From NCBI RefSeq assembly GCF_003752155.1, contig NZ_RJVG01000005.1, positions 266,686 to 330,685 on the forward strand: 64,000 nucleotides of DNA, read 5' to 3'. The position numbers and the translations under genes are program-made. The number at the start of each line of letters is the position of its first letter. Position 1 is the stretch's first letter. The notes beneath the pieces were generated by a model, which saw nothing but the letters and a program-made list of their open reading frames with translations, was not told where the DNA came from and did no database searches. Of the stretch, positions 54,826-62,965 are shown in pieces. The stretch comes from Mobilisporobacter senegalensis (lineage in GTDB: Bacteria > Bacillota > Clostridia > Lachnospirales > Lachnospiraceae).

Positions 54826-56300
54826 TAAGCTAACACCACCTCTCCAGTATTATTAAGGATCTTTTCAAATTTATTAGCAACTTTATTCACAATATCATCA
54901 ATATCTTTATCGCTTCGAACCTCAATCTTATCTGCAAGCTTGGCAATTGTGATTGCAACATTACCTTTTCCTTTTGTTCCCTCTGCCCTGGCCATCTGGA
55001 TACTTTTATCATGTGGATAAACTCTGCTGCCTCTTGGAAGATCCACGATCTCAGCTCCCCGATCATGAATCATGGCAGGACCGCCTTGCCAGTAATTCGT
55101 TCCTTTTGCCAGCATAGGAATTGTTGGGATATTAATTGAGAATGATTTCCCCCCCAACCAATCTGGTAATTTAATACCTAATTTATTAATTCCACTAATT
55201 GCTAAATTTATTAATTGAATTACCGCATTAATTGGTATCTTGGCCAGAGATGAAAAGCTTTCAAATACGCCTTTAAATATTAATCTGACACCATCCCAAA
55301 CTTTATACCAGTTATTAGTAAATCCACCTGATATTAAAATTATAATTCCATTGAATAACGATAATAGACCAGAAATAGATCCTCTTATACCTCTAATAAC
55401 TGCACTAAAAACTGCTTTAATAATCAAAAAGCTATTTCTAATTCTCTTTACAAAAATAGATATTATATATACTAAAACTGGGTTAAAAATTTTTATAATG
55501 TTATATATAATTGGTCCTAATACATTTATGACACCTGCTATGCTATTTTTGGCTTTTTTAAATTCATTAACAAATACTAAAACGACTAATTTTATACTAT
55601 TAAATTTCTGTTTAAAAAAGTTGGCAATATTGTTTAAAAACGGTTTTATTGTGCCCCAATTTTTAATTATGACAAAAACGATAGTAGCAAGAACTGCAAT
55701 AATTGCAATTGCGATAAAAGCAGGACTTTTCAATCCCATAAGGGCAACTTTACCTATTTTACCAAAATTACCGAATGTACTTCCTAATTTAGTAAATACG
55801 CCTCCTAATTTACTTATACCTTTTCCTGTATTTGATAAATTTTTACCTGCTTTATTAAAATTATCAACCTTACCTGTGGCATTAAATATAGTATTGCTAA
55901 CATTTATTATAATAGTATTAATTTGATTAATATTACCAAGGCCATCAGCAGCCTTTGCTGTGCCTTTCATTGTCCCTGATAATTCTTTAATATTTTTGAT
56001 GAAACTGGCAATTGTATTAAATTTACCGATTTTATCCATAAATCCGCTTTTAATATCATTAGCTGCATCGTTGTAAATTGTTGCAAGATCATATACTTCT
56101 TTTCCTGTTTTAGCAAAAGGACTATTTAAAGCATCTTCTACAATTTTACCTGCGTCTTCAAACACTTTATTCCCCTTCAAAACATCTTTTACCAGGCTTT
56201 GTATATTTTTAGAGCTCTTCATCATTGATTGGATTGCATCATTCATAGGTCCGGTAAAGTTATCTATCAATGAAAACGATACTGCAACATTATTAGCCAT
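54825..56300 (-). CDS. xkdO: Tail tape measure protein, short
   Basis: A 491-residue helical protein with hydrophobic stretches (ALMGLKSPAFIAIAIIAVLA) and a C-terminal HDRGAEIVDLPRGSRVYPHD typical of tape measure proteins in PBSX-like tails. Starting at MANNVAVSF is supported by GGGAGG. By the usual rule of about 0.15 nm per residue, it implies a tail of roughly 70 nm, rather short. It overlaps the GT-like ORF by eight bases. Confidence 0.9.
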   Translation of the reverse strand: MANNVAVSFSLIDNFTGPMNDAIQSMMKSSKNIQSLVKDVLKGNKVFEDAGKIVEDALNSPFAKTGKEVYDLATIYNDAANDIKSGFMDKIGKFNTIASFIKNIKELSGTMKGTAKAADGLGNINQINTIIINVSNTIFNATGKVDNFNKAGKNLSNTGKGISKLGGVFTKLGSTFGNFGKIGKVALMGLKSPAFIAIAIIAVLATIVFVIIKNWGTIKPFLNNIANFFKQKFNSIKLVVLVFVNEFKKAKNSIAGVINVLGPIIYNIIKIFNPVLVYIISIFVKRIRNSFLIIKAVFSAVIRGIRGSISGLLSLFNGIIILISGGFTNNWYKVWDGVRLIFKGVFESFSSLAKIPINAVIQLINLAISGINKLGIKLPDWLGGKSFSINIPTIPMLAKGTNYWQGGPAMIHDRGAEIVDLPRGSRVYPHDKSIQMARAEGTKGKGNVAITIAKLADKIEVRSDKDIDDIVNKVANKFEKILNNTGEVVLA

Positions 56301-56472
56301 TATTTCCACCTCCCAGCGCATCGTACTCTTTTGCCATGTCTTCTAATTGCTGATACATGAACTGCCGTACGATTTTTTTTGACCCATATCCAAGTTGTTT
56401 ATACTTTTGGGGCTCCCAGTTCTTATACCGAAAAAGGAAGTACATTAATTGTACTTCCCCATCGGTATTCAT
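56293..56472 (-). CDS. Frameshift partner of the tail assembly chaperone (gpGT-like)
   Basis: A 59-residue frame starting MNTDGEVQLMYFLFRYKNWE and containing YKQLGYGSKKIVRQFM, the usual form of the second chaperone ORF in PBSX-like tails. It lies in the -1 frame relative to xkdN and starts at the xkdN stop. A canonical A_AAA_AAC heptamer at 56475-56481 lets ribosomes shift and make a fused XkdN-T protein. Its own ATG has no ribosome site, which favours frameshift expression. Confidence 0.75.
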   Translation of the reverse strand: MNTDGEVQLMYFLFRYKNWEPQKYKQLGYGSKKIVRQFMYQQLEDMAKEYDALGGGNNG

Positions 56473-56876
56473 TAGTTTTTTATTTCTTCATCCGTATCAT
56501 CACTGAATCCGCTTATGACGCTGATGGTATTAGCAAGGTTCGCCATTACCCCGCCCTGAAATAAAATCTCAGCTAATTCTTTCGGTGTAGATGCGCCAAA
56601 ATGCTTTTGCAGTCCTTCATCTTTTAGATTGGGTTCTACAATACCTTCCAAAACCACTAATGTATTTTGTTTATATACTTTTGAGAAATCAACGTTTCCC
56701 TTTTTATCAAGAATATCTGCAGATAGTTCCTGAAATCTTTGTCCACTTATGGCTTGCACCTTAACCATAAAAGGCTCTCCTAATAATTTGGAAAGCCTTT
56801 TCACCTCAACAGCAGCTGTTTCTTTTTGTTTTACTTCATTGGCATCCAGTGCCAATAATTTATCTACTAAATTCAT
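56472..56876 (-). CDS. xkdN: Tail assembly chaperone XkdN
   Basis: A 134-residue protein, helical, with the SKLLGEPFMVKVQAISGQRF and GVMANLANTISVISGFSDD motifs of XkdN. It chaperones the tape measure before tube assembly. The 0-frame ends at ATA AAA AAC TAA, containing the slippery heptamer. Confidence 0.9.
   Translation of the reverse strand: MNLVDKLLALDANEVKQKETAAVEVKRLSKLLGEPFMVKVQAISGQRFQELSADILDKKGNVDFSKVYKQNTLVVLEGIVEPNLKDEGLQKHFGASTPKELAEILFQGGVMANLANTISVISGFSDDTDEEIKN
56475..56481 (-). promoter_or_regulatory. -1 programmed frameshift heptamer
   Basis: In the minus strand the 0-frame codons ATA AAA AAC TAA contain A_AAA_AAC. Slipping back one base continues as CTA ATG AAT and into the GT-like ORF. 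This matches the classical tail chaperone recoding site. Confidence 0.75.
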
Positions 56877-56885
56877 ATTGACCTC

Positions 56886-57311
56886 CTATATTAAGTCGAT
56901 TGCTTCCCAATCCCTAAAGGTGAATGGAATGGTTTCATCCCCGTTTTTCTTAAGTTCCCAATCGGCTAGTGTCATTTCTGTAAATACACAACCGATTAAT
57001 TTTACTCTTTCACATCCAAGGGCACTAGGGTCTTCTAATTTGGAGATGATAGTAACTTCTGTCTGAATACCTTTTTTCAGATTATCACTTTGTAATGCAA
57101 TAAATCTTGAAGATACCTTATTTAATTTGATTTCTCCTTTGCATTCTAAGCCTGTGATTTTAGTACCATCTACTAATTGGCGGGATTGGCTGATCGTCTC
57201 CGTCTTTGGTGTTACTTTTGCATTTAAAGAGGTTACTTCAGAAATATATTCGCTATCTACCCATAATTCTCCCCATGTTCCGTTAATTACTTGCTCTGGT
57301 TTATATCCCAT
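56886..57311 (-). CDS. xkdM: Tail tube protein XkdM (DUF2001)
   Basis: A 141-residue tube protein: INGTWGELWVDSEYISEV at the N-terminus and a C-terminal ADWELKKNGDETIPFTFRDWE. It forms the rigid inner tube inside the sheath. It is preceded by the sheath gene at 17 bases. Confidence 0.92.
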   Translation of the reverse strand: MGYKPEQVINGTWGELWVDSEYISEVTSLNAKVTPKTETISQSRQLVDGTKITGLECKGEIKLNKVSSRFIALQSDNLKKGIQTEVTIISKLEDPSALGCERVKLIGCVFTEMTLADWELKKNGDETIPFTFRDWEAIDLI

Positions 57312-57328
57312 ATCTCATACTCCCTTTC

Positions 57329-58384
57329 TTATATATTAATTGGTAAACTGATTTCTTCAATTGCATCTAATATCTTAACAGTTGCCTTAAGAAATACTTT
57401 ATCATCAGTATCATATACCCTGATTTCATCATCAGACATATCATCTGTAGCAACGCCCTTTGACTTAAGGTAAGCTCTTTGTGTTTCAATATCAATTCCA
57501 ATATTGGCAGTTGATAAAATACCATCCAGAATTAATTGCTCGAAGTATCCTCCAATTGCACTCATAAGTAATACTTTATTATCATAGGTATTTAAATATT
57601 TACCAAGATAACTGTCCTGTGCTGTTTTGGTAATATCATCGTAGATCATATCCATGGCTTCCACGATCTTAATCTTTTTAAATTGATTTCCTTTATCTGC
57701 ACTTGTTGTTGTCAAACTGTTTACACCACGTGCTACTTTCACTTTTTCACCATCGTGGTATACAATAAATTTACCTGCATCAATTGCTCCATCCATTTCA
57801 GACTTTTTAAGCTTTGTACAGTTTGTTAACTCACTTAATGGAGCATAGGTACAACTGATCGTTAATGGTGTTCCTGTAATCAATCCGGCAATACGGGAAC
57901 AATATTGTTCTGTTGTATATGTATTGGCACCATTCATCACTTCCGCTGTCGTATAGTTGATAATTCCTTCATGATCACCTGTGGTATCCGGTAATACTGC
58001 TTTTACTTTTTTCCCGGCTTCTCTTTGAACTTTTACCCAGGTTACAATGTCACTTGTCTTTTCATCCGTTTGAACTGTAGGAATCGCTAAATAGTCAAAA
58101 CGATTTAATTCAAAATAATTTAACCCAGGAGTATAATCCTCTGTTACCACATATGCAATTACTTTTTTAGGTGAATTCATATATCCCATTAATGCTAATT
58201 TAATCTGTTCCTGATTAAATGCAGACAATGTATCCGGTATATCTGAAACATTTAAAATTGTAACCGGATTCGTCGCCGGAACATCTGCTTCTTTAAGAAT
58301 AAGCGCTACAATTCCACGTTCTCCTCTTTTAATAATCTGTGCTGCTTTTTCACTAAAACTAATGTTAACACTTGGCATTCCCAT
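57329..58384 (-). CDS. xkdK: Contractile tail sheath protein XkdK
   Basis: A 351-residue sheath protein (PBSX XkdK family): GMPSVNISFSEKAAQIIKRGERGIVALI at the start (core SFSEKAAQIIKRGERGIVA) and GVNSLTTTS near residue 220, then C-terminal VFLKATVKILDAIEEI. Its presence shows the tail is contractile, as in R-type particles. Confidence 0.93.
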   Translation of the reverse strand: MGMPSVNISFSEKAAQIIKRGERGIVALILKEADVPATNPVTILNVSDIPDTLSAFNQEQIKLALMGYMNSPKKVIAYVVTEDYTPGLNYFELNRFDYLAIPTVQTDEKTSDIVTWVKVQREAGKKVKAVLPDTTGDHEGIINYTTAEVMNGANTYTTEQYCSRIAGLITGTPLTISCTYAPLSELTNCTKLKKSEMDGAIDAGKFIVYHDGEKVKVARGVNSLTTTSADKGNQFKKIKIVEAMDMIYDDITKTAQDSYLGKYLNTYDNKVLLMSAIGGYFEQLILDGILSTANIGIDIETQRAYLKSKGVATDDMSDDEIRVYDTDDKVFLKATVKILDAIEEISLPINI

Positions 58385-58389
58385 ACATA

Positions 58390-58821
58390 TTACCCCTTTT
58401 CTTTTAATATTAATTCATTTGCGATTACGCTGGAATTTGTCCTGTTATTTGATTCTAAATACTCAATTTCTATGACAACTTGCAATGTATTTGTATTTTC
58501 TCCTACAAACTCATAATTACTGTCCGTAACTGGAATTTTGTTGCCACTCACAACTAATTTGTATCCAAACAGCTCTATTATTTCATCTGCTTTTGTTAAG
58601 TTATCAATTTCATTTAGATCTTCCGGAAAATATGTGATCAAAATTTTATAAGCTTTCGTTTTGAAATTAATACTCTCATTTAGATTTTTCTTTGGCAGCA
58701 AATCAATAAAAAAAGAAGGTTTCTCATAACCTTCCACAACTTCATGACCATAGACCTTATATGTTGGATACTTACTATATAAAAGTGTGCTTACTGCATT
58801 ATAGATATCTGCTCCATTCAT
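58390..58821 (-). CDS. Tail terminator-like protein
   Basis: A 143-residue protein whose ADIYNAVSTLLYSKYPTYKVYGHE and FFIDLLPKKN segments match the tail terminator family of PBSX-like tails. It caps the tube. ATG at 58821 overlaps the upstream stop as TAATG, suggesting coupled translation; a GTG at 58836 is possible. Confidence 0.75.
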   Translation of the reverse strand: MNGADIYNAVSTLLYSKYPTYKVYGHEVVEGYEKPSFFIDLLPKKNLNESINFKTKAYKILITYFPEDLNEIDNLTKADEIIELFGYKLVVSGNKIPVTDSNYEFVGENTNTLQVVIEIEYLESNNRTNSSVIANELILKEKG

Positions 58822-59243
58822 TAAACCAAACCACACCTCCTGGTTAAAGCATCTACTAATCCATTCATTTCATTTCCTATACTTTTTTGGAATTCTTCTG
58901 TTGCCCGCCCTAAAATCTGCTTTCCTGGCACCCATCCAGTCTTACCATTTGCTAATACTTGATTATAGCCATTTTCAATCTTTTGAAATTCCGGATGAGT
59001 ACTGACAAATTGCAAATCCAAGCTACTGCCATTTTTTTGAACTTTCTCTAACTTAAATCCCTTTACTAAATTATCTGCATCTGCCTTAACTGCTTCTTTA
59101 GTCAAAGCAGCTACCCTGTTTTTAAACTTTAGGGCTGCTTCTTCTAACTTTTCTTGTGCAATGTCCGGGTACATGCTTTTTGCTTTTAGAAGGTTATCCT
59201 GAAATTTTTTCAGATTATTTAAAGAGAAATCACTATCAGACAA
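58821..59243 (-). CDS. HK97 gp10-like tail completion protein
   Basis: A 140-residue protein with a helical N-terminal half and EFQKIENGYNQVLANGKTGWV, in the HK97-gp10 style. It is the first structural gene of the tail operon. The start is a TTG at 59243 after AAGGTTGG. Upstream, where head genes would stand in a phage, there is only the regulatory cluster. Confidence 0.78.
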   Translation of the reverse strand: MSDSDFSLNNLKKFQDNLLKAKSMYPDIAQEKLEEAALKFKNRVAALTKEAVKADADNLVKGFKLEKVQKNGSSLDLQFVSTHPEFQKIENGYNQVLANGKTGWVPGKQILGRATEEFQKSIGNEMNGLVDALTRRCGLV

Positions 59244-59351
59244 TATATCACCAACCTTTCTATAGATTTTCTTTGTTAAGTCTCAATAAGTTTAAGTTCT
59301 GGCTCTTATTTTACACATAATTCATACCTCTTTCTTATTAGGATATATATT

Positions 59352-59380
59352 AAAAAGGACCTGTTCTTCAGGTCCCTCTT
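59352..59380 (-). terminator. Terminator between regulatory and structural tail genes
   Basis: aaaaaggacctg and caggtcc flank a short loop; the minus-strand RNA ends in five U. It separates the DUF1492-like gene from the late operon, so late genes need their own promoter or antitermination. Confidence 0.75.
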
Positions 59381-59424
59381 AACCGGTTATTATTATTTTT
59401 CTTTTTAAAATTATTTAGCAGGTT

Positions 59425-59472
59425 TTATTTATCAACTTCCATTTTGAATGATATCATAAAGTTAAGTGCCAT
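59425..59472 (-). CDS. Possible 15-residue peptide ORF
   Basis: GGAGG is ten bases before an ATG that opens a frame of 15 codons (MALNFMISFKMEVDK, then TAA). It lies between the sigma-like gene and the terminator. It may be a small peptide or chance. Confidence 0.25.
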   Translation of the reverse strand: MALNFMISFKMEVDK

Positions 59473-59489
59473 ACTATGCCATCCTCCTT

Positions 59490-59909
59490 TTATATTTGAA
59501 AATTATTCAGTGCTTTATTATGTAATCTATGGGTCTGCCGCCAACTATATCCTATTTCAGTACATATCTGCTCCCAGGTTTTAAATTCTAAATATCTTTT
59601 ATATATAATTTCTGCTTCAACACCATCCGGCATTTCAAAAATATGTGTTTCAATATCCAGCTTTTTATCCATACATTCTTTTTTAAGTTTATCAATTCTG
59701 GATATCATATCATCAATTTTAACTATATAATCTGATAAATCAGTATGTGTTTTACTTTTGGGCATATCGGATAAAATCTGAGTCCTGGCCGATTCTTTTG
59801 TTATCCTCAAAGATTCTAACTGCTCTTCCAGAGATATTAGCTTTTTGTGTATCCCTTTATAGGCATTTAAATATTCTTTCTTCCCGTCAATCCTGTCTTT
59901 TTCTGTCAT
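59490..59909 (-). CDS. DUF1492-like / sigma-region-4-like late regulator
   Basis: A 139-residue protein with a long helical N-terminal part and a C-terminal helix-turn-helix (AEIIYKRYLEFKTWEQICTEIGYSWRQTHRLH, core TWEQICTEIGYSWRQTHRLH) like sigma region 4. Such proteins (DUF1492, ArpU-like) activate late genes in Firmicute phages. It is the probable activator of the tail operon downstream. A GGGGAG site precedes ATG 59909. Confidence 0.75.
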   Translation of the reverse strand: MTEKDRIDGKKEYLNAYKGIHKKLISLEEQLESLRITKESARTQILSDMPKSKTHTDLSDYIVKIDDMISRIDKLKKECMDKKLDIETHIFEMPDGVEAEIIYKRYLEFKTWEQICTEIGYSWRQTHRLHNKALNNFQI

Positions 59910-59977
59910 TATATTATCACTCCCCTCAGCCAATCTTGTAAAAATATATTTTCTTTACTTTCCTTAACATAAATAGA

Positions 59978-60223
59978 TTATTTATCTATCGAACCTTCGT
60001 ATTTAACCTTATAGCTCTCCTCAAATATATCTAATAATTCAACTAAGATTATTTTACATAGTTCAAATGGATGAGCTTGATATATTTCATGTATTTCCCT
60101 GACTAATTCCATCCATTCATCATTATTCAAATATTTCTTATATTTTACATAGAAATTATAAGTGTCTTTAAATATCAGTCTTACCTGTTCAGGTGACGGT
60201 ATATTATTTTCATGATTTTTCAT
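59978..60223 (-). CDS. Small hypothetical protein at the head of the tail locus
   Basis: An 81-residue, charged, helical protein (YNFYVKYKKYLNNDEWMELV), not recognised. It is the first gene leftward from the divergent promoter with operator repeats, and so is directly under the XRE repressor. GGAGGT-like sequence precedes the start. Confidence 0.6.
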   Translation of the reverse strand: MKNHENNIPSPEQVRLIFKDTYNFYVKYKKYLNNDEWMELVREIHEIYQAHPFELCKIILVELLDIFEESYKVKYEGSIDK

Positions 60224-60353
60224 TCTTGACCTCCAATTACCATCTTATTTAACAAATTAAATTAACATTGACTATTATTATATTTTTCCCAGATATAATT
60301 ATTTTTACTTACCTGTCCCAATTTTAAGTTCATTTAAACTCCTTTCCCGTTTA

Positions 60354-60449
60354 GTAACTTAATAAGTTACTTTGATTATAGCATTATATTGTAACTTGTC
60401 AAGATACTTTTTGTTGACATTTTTTTTGTTAGTGATATAATAAAGTTAC
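60354..60449. promoter_or_regulatory. Divergent promoters with four AAGTTAC operator half sites
   Basis: Half sites lie at 60354-60360 (gtaactt), 60364-60370 (aagttac), 60391-60397 (gtaactt) and 60443-60449 (aagttac); the first two form a perfect palindrome. Rightward promoter: TTGACA 60414-60419, TATAAT 60436-60441. Leftward promoter: TTGACA at 60402-60397, TATAAT at 60380-60375, each with 16-base spacers. The sites overlap or flank both, a typical repressor switch. Confidence 0.75.
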
Positions 60450-60463
60450 TTGGAGGTGATACC

Positions 60464-61057
60464 ATGACAATTGGTAATCGAATTAAAGAATTAAGAGAGA
60501 ATCAGCACATTACACAGGAAGAACTGGCAAAATCCATGAATTCCACGAAGCAGACAATCTATAAATACGAGAATAATATCGTAATGAATATCCCATTTGA
60601 TAAAATTGAAATGATCGCAGCAAAATTAGGTACTACTCCATCTTATCTCCTGGGATGGGATGAAATAAAAGCGGATATTAAGAAAATAGGATATAATTTA
60701 GATATTTTAGATGCAAAAATCTCGTTTAATGACGTCCTGCGTCACATAATAAGATCTTTTGGGTATTCTATAGAAGAAAATTTTGCGAAGAATAATGACC
60801 GAGATACTACTGTTCTTTTTGAAGGGAAAAGCGGGCGATTTGAAATTAAAGAATCCAGTTATAATGAATTTGTTAATAATGTATTCTCTTTTATAGATTT
60901 TAGCCTGAATAGATTAGTAAATGAAGGGAATCGGGTAGAAAGTAATTTTTATACGACCAGTTTCGCCCAGGAATTAAACGCAGCACATGAGATCGAAGAT
61001 GCAACGGACGAAGAAAGAGCTCACGATGAAGATATAATGAATGATGATAATTTCTAG
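60464..61057 (+). CDS. XRE-family repressor of the tail locus
   Basis: A 197-residue protein with an N-terminal helix-turn-helix (residues 5-60: ITQEELAKSMNSTKQTIYKYE) and an unrecognised C-terminal part lacking the LexA/CI Ser-Lys autoprotease signature. It likely binds the AAGTTAC sites next to it and holds the tail operon off. The ImmA-like protease that follows could remove it upon damage. Confidence 0.85.
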   Translation: MTIGNRIKELRENQHITQEELAKSMNSTKQTIYKYENNIVMNIPFDKIEMIAAKLGTTPSYLLGWDEIKADIKKIGYNLDILDAKISFNDVLRHIIRSFGYSIEENFAKNNDRDTTVLFEGKSGRFEIKESSYNEFVNNVFSFIDFSLNRLVNEGNRVESNFYTTSFAQELNAAHEIEDATDEERAHDEDIMNDDNF

Positions 61058-61099
61058 TATCTTTACAGATCAAATGAATAACTTAAGGGGTTGTTATAA

Positions 61100-61570
61100 A
61101 TGACATATGATGAATTACTTGACGAATCATTGATGAATGGATTGGTTGTGAAAGAAAAGCCTCTATTAGGCAATAAAGGAAGGATTAAAGGGAATAAAAT
61201 CGCTATAAAAAAAGATATTCCTACATTAAGTGAAAAATCCTGTGTTCTTGCGGAAGAACTTGGCCACTATTATACTACAGCAGGCGATATAATTAATCTT
61301 CAGGATATTAAAAACCTTAAGCAGGAGCTAAAAGCCAGGTTATGGGCATATGACAGGCAGATTGGTTTACATGGTATTGTCAATGCTTATGAAGCCGGAT
61401 GTACTTCCATATATATGATGGCTGATTTCTTGAATATTACAGAAGAATTTTTAACAGATGCACTAAAATGTTATAAATCAAAGTATGGTATATGTACGAA
61501 ATTCAATAATTATATCATATACTTTGAACCCTTTTTGGGAATCTATAAAATGATTCGTGATATGAATTAA
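61100..61570 (+). CDS. ImmA/IrrE family metallopeptidase
   Basis: A 156-residue protein of the ImmA/IrrE family. The conserved active-site helix reads LAEELGHYYTTAGDI near residue 53, where the first His of HExxH is replaced, as is common in the clostridial phage subgroup. In ICEBs1, ImmA cleaves the ImmR repressor; by analogy this one may cleave the XRE protein encoded 42 bases upstream and so induce the tail genes. Confidence 0.85.
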   Translation: MTYDELLDESLMNGLVVKEKPLLGNKGRIKGNKIAIKKDIPTLSEKSCVLAEELGHYYTTAGDIINLQDIKNLKQELKARLWAYDRQIGLHGIVNAYEAGCTSIYMMADFLNITEEFLTDALKCYKSKYGICTKFNNYIIYFEPFLGIYKMIRDMN

Positions 61571-61588
61571 CGATATGTTTCTCTCATG

Positions 61589-61623
61589 GGGACAGACTAC
61601 CTGGCTTTCCTGGTAATCTGTCC
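61589..61623. terminator. Terminator between the immunity operon and cotJC
   Basis: ggacagactacc and ggtaatctgtcc form a stem with one bulge between convergent genes, with T-rich right side. Confidence 0.75.
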
Positions 61624-61654
61624 TTTACTCTGTTTATAATTATTTATAAATTCA

Positions 61655-62263
61655 CTATTTCATCTTACACTTGTCAAATTCCGGATTGAAAGCATAGAAA
61701 TTCTTAGAATCTAATTTGTCCTGAACAATTCTTAATGCTTCACCGAATCTTTGGAAATGGACAATTTCTCTTTTACGGAGCCATCTTATAGGATCACAAA
61801 TTTCAGGGTCATTTACTAATCTTAAAATATTATCATATGTGGTTCTTGCTTTTTGCTCTGCTGCCATATCTTCACAAAGATCTGTGATAGGATCTCCTTT
61901 AGATTGGAAAAATGTTGATGAGAATGGTGTTCCGCTTGCTGCCTGTGGCCATAATGCAAGAGTATGATCTACAAAGTAAGTATCAAATCCTGCTGCTTTT
62001 ATTTCATCAATACTTAAACCCTTCGTAAGTTGGTGAACAATTGCACATACGATTTCCATGTGTGCCAATTCTTCTGTTCCAATATCTGTAAGAACTCCTA
62101 CTACTTCGTTATAAGGCATGGTATATCTCTGAGATAAATATCTCATGGATGCTGCCAATTCTCCATCAGGGCCACCAAATTGAGTAATAATAACTTTAGC
62201 TGCCTTTGCGTTTGGAGTCGAAATTTTTACAGGATATTGTAATCTTTTCTCATAATTCCACAT
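61655..62263 (-). CDS. cotJC: Spore coat protein CotJC, manganese-catalase type
   Basis: A 202-residue protein of the Mn-catalase family, a ferritin-like bundle. Metal-ligand helices are visible as GELAASMRY, DIGTEELAHMEIV and AAEQKARTTYDN with REIVHFQRFGE. It is a coat component in spore formers with possible peroxide-removing activity. It is the last gene of cotJABC. Confidence 0.95.
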   Translation of the reverse strand: MWNYEKRLQYPVKISTPNAKAAKVIITQFGGPDGELAASMRYLSQRYTMPYNEVVGVLTDIGTEELAHMEIVCAIVHQLTKGLSIDEIKAAGFDTYFVDHTLALWPQAASGTPFSSTFFQSKGDPITDLCEDMAAEQKARTTYDNILRLVNDPEICDPIRWLRKREIVHFQRFGEALRIVQDKLDSKNFYAFNPEFDKCKMK

Positions 62264-62266
62264 AAA

Positions 62267-62521
62267 CTAGCATCCTCCTTCCCATGGCCATGGTTGATCA
62301 ATCCAGGTCCATTTACCACATGATACGTCAACATTGTCATTTAACAATGGTCCAAAATTCTCAGTATATTGTTTCAATGCTTTTTTACGAAGCTCCTTGT
62401 GAACAGAATAATATTCTAATGCTTCCTTGTCATATGGATGAGTGTCCAGATAAAGTACACAATCATCAATCGCAAAACTTACTGCTGTGATATAATGTAA
62501 TAATTTCTCACGTTCATTCAT
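62267..62521 (-). CDS. cotJB: Spore coat protein CotJB
   Basis: An 84-residue CotJB-family protein: VSFAIDDCVLYLDTHPYDKEALEYY and NVDVSCGKWTWIDQPWPWEGGC (cores DCVLYLDTHPYDKEAL and WTWIDQPWPWEGGC). Its start overlaps the cotJA stop by four bases. Confidence 0.93.
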   Translation of the reverse strand: MNEREKLLHYITAVSFAIDDCVLYLDTHPYDKEALEYYSVHKELRKKALKQYTENFGPLLNDNVDVSCGKWTWIDQPWPWEGGC

Positions 62522-62778
62522 CCTCTTTCACCCCTTCTCAATCCACATGTAGATCCATAGAATTCAAGATCAAGCTCTTCAAAAATAGTACCTGCCTTTA
62601 ACCCCTCATTGGCATCATAAACACATCTCCACTCCTGCCATGGAACATATGCCATCGCCAATGCCATTTGTTCAACAGGATATCTGGTTTTTTCCTGACG
62701 TCTCTCTCTATCAGAAGGAGCACAATAATCGCACGTATTTCCTCGATTACGGTCATATCCCTGTCTCATACTTCCCAT
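62518..62778 (-). CDS. cotJA: Spore coat protein CotJA
   Basis: An 86-residue CotJA: PVEQMALAMAYVPWQEWRCVYDANEGLKAGTIF (core ALAMAYVPWQEW) and ELDLEFYGS, the usual family pattern. The C-terminal half is typical; the N-terminus contains CDYCAPSDR. It opens the cotJ operon after a GGAG site. Mother-cell sigma control is expected but no certain promoter was identified. Confidence 0.93.
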   Translation of the reverse strand: MGSMRQGYDRNRGNTCDYCAPSDRERRQEKTRYPVEQMALAMAYVPWQEWRCVYDANEGLKAGTIFEELDLEFYGSTCGLRRGERG

Positions 62779-62965
62779 AAAAATAAAACTCCTTTCACTT
62801 CATATTTCGATCATAATTATTGATACATTATAATAATATGTAATGATGGGCTTTATGTGCTTGTTTCAGATATATTGTACCTTTACAAACCTTAATGAGT
62901 ATAATATGTCATTTTTTAATCTTTTACGAATATAATGTAAAAGATAAACTGAGAATGGAGTAAAT

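Noticed and set aside
55240..55926. 228-residue plus-strand ORF opposite the tape measure gene
   Set aside because: Antisense to a recognised tail gene, with no ribosome site and low-complexity hydrophobic sequence.
46914..61570. Complete active prophage
   Set aside because: No integrase, attachment repeats, replication, portal, capsid or terminase genes were found between luxS and cotJC.
61100..61570. Inactive ImmA because HExxH reads as EELGH
   Set aside because: This form is common in the clostridial phage subgroup of the family, so loss of activity cannot be claimed.
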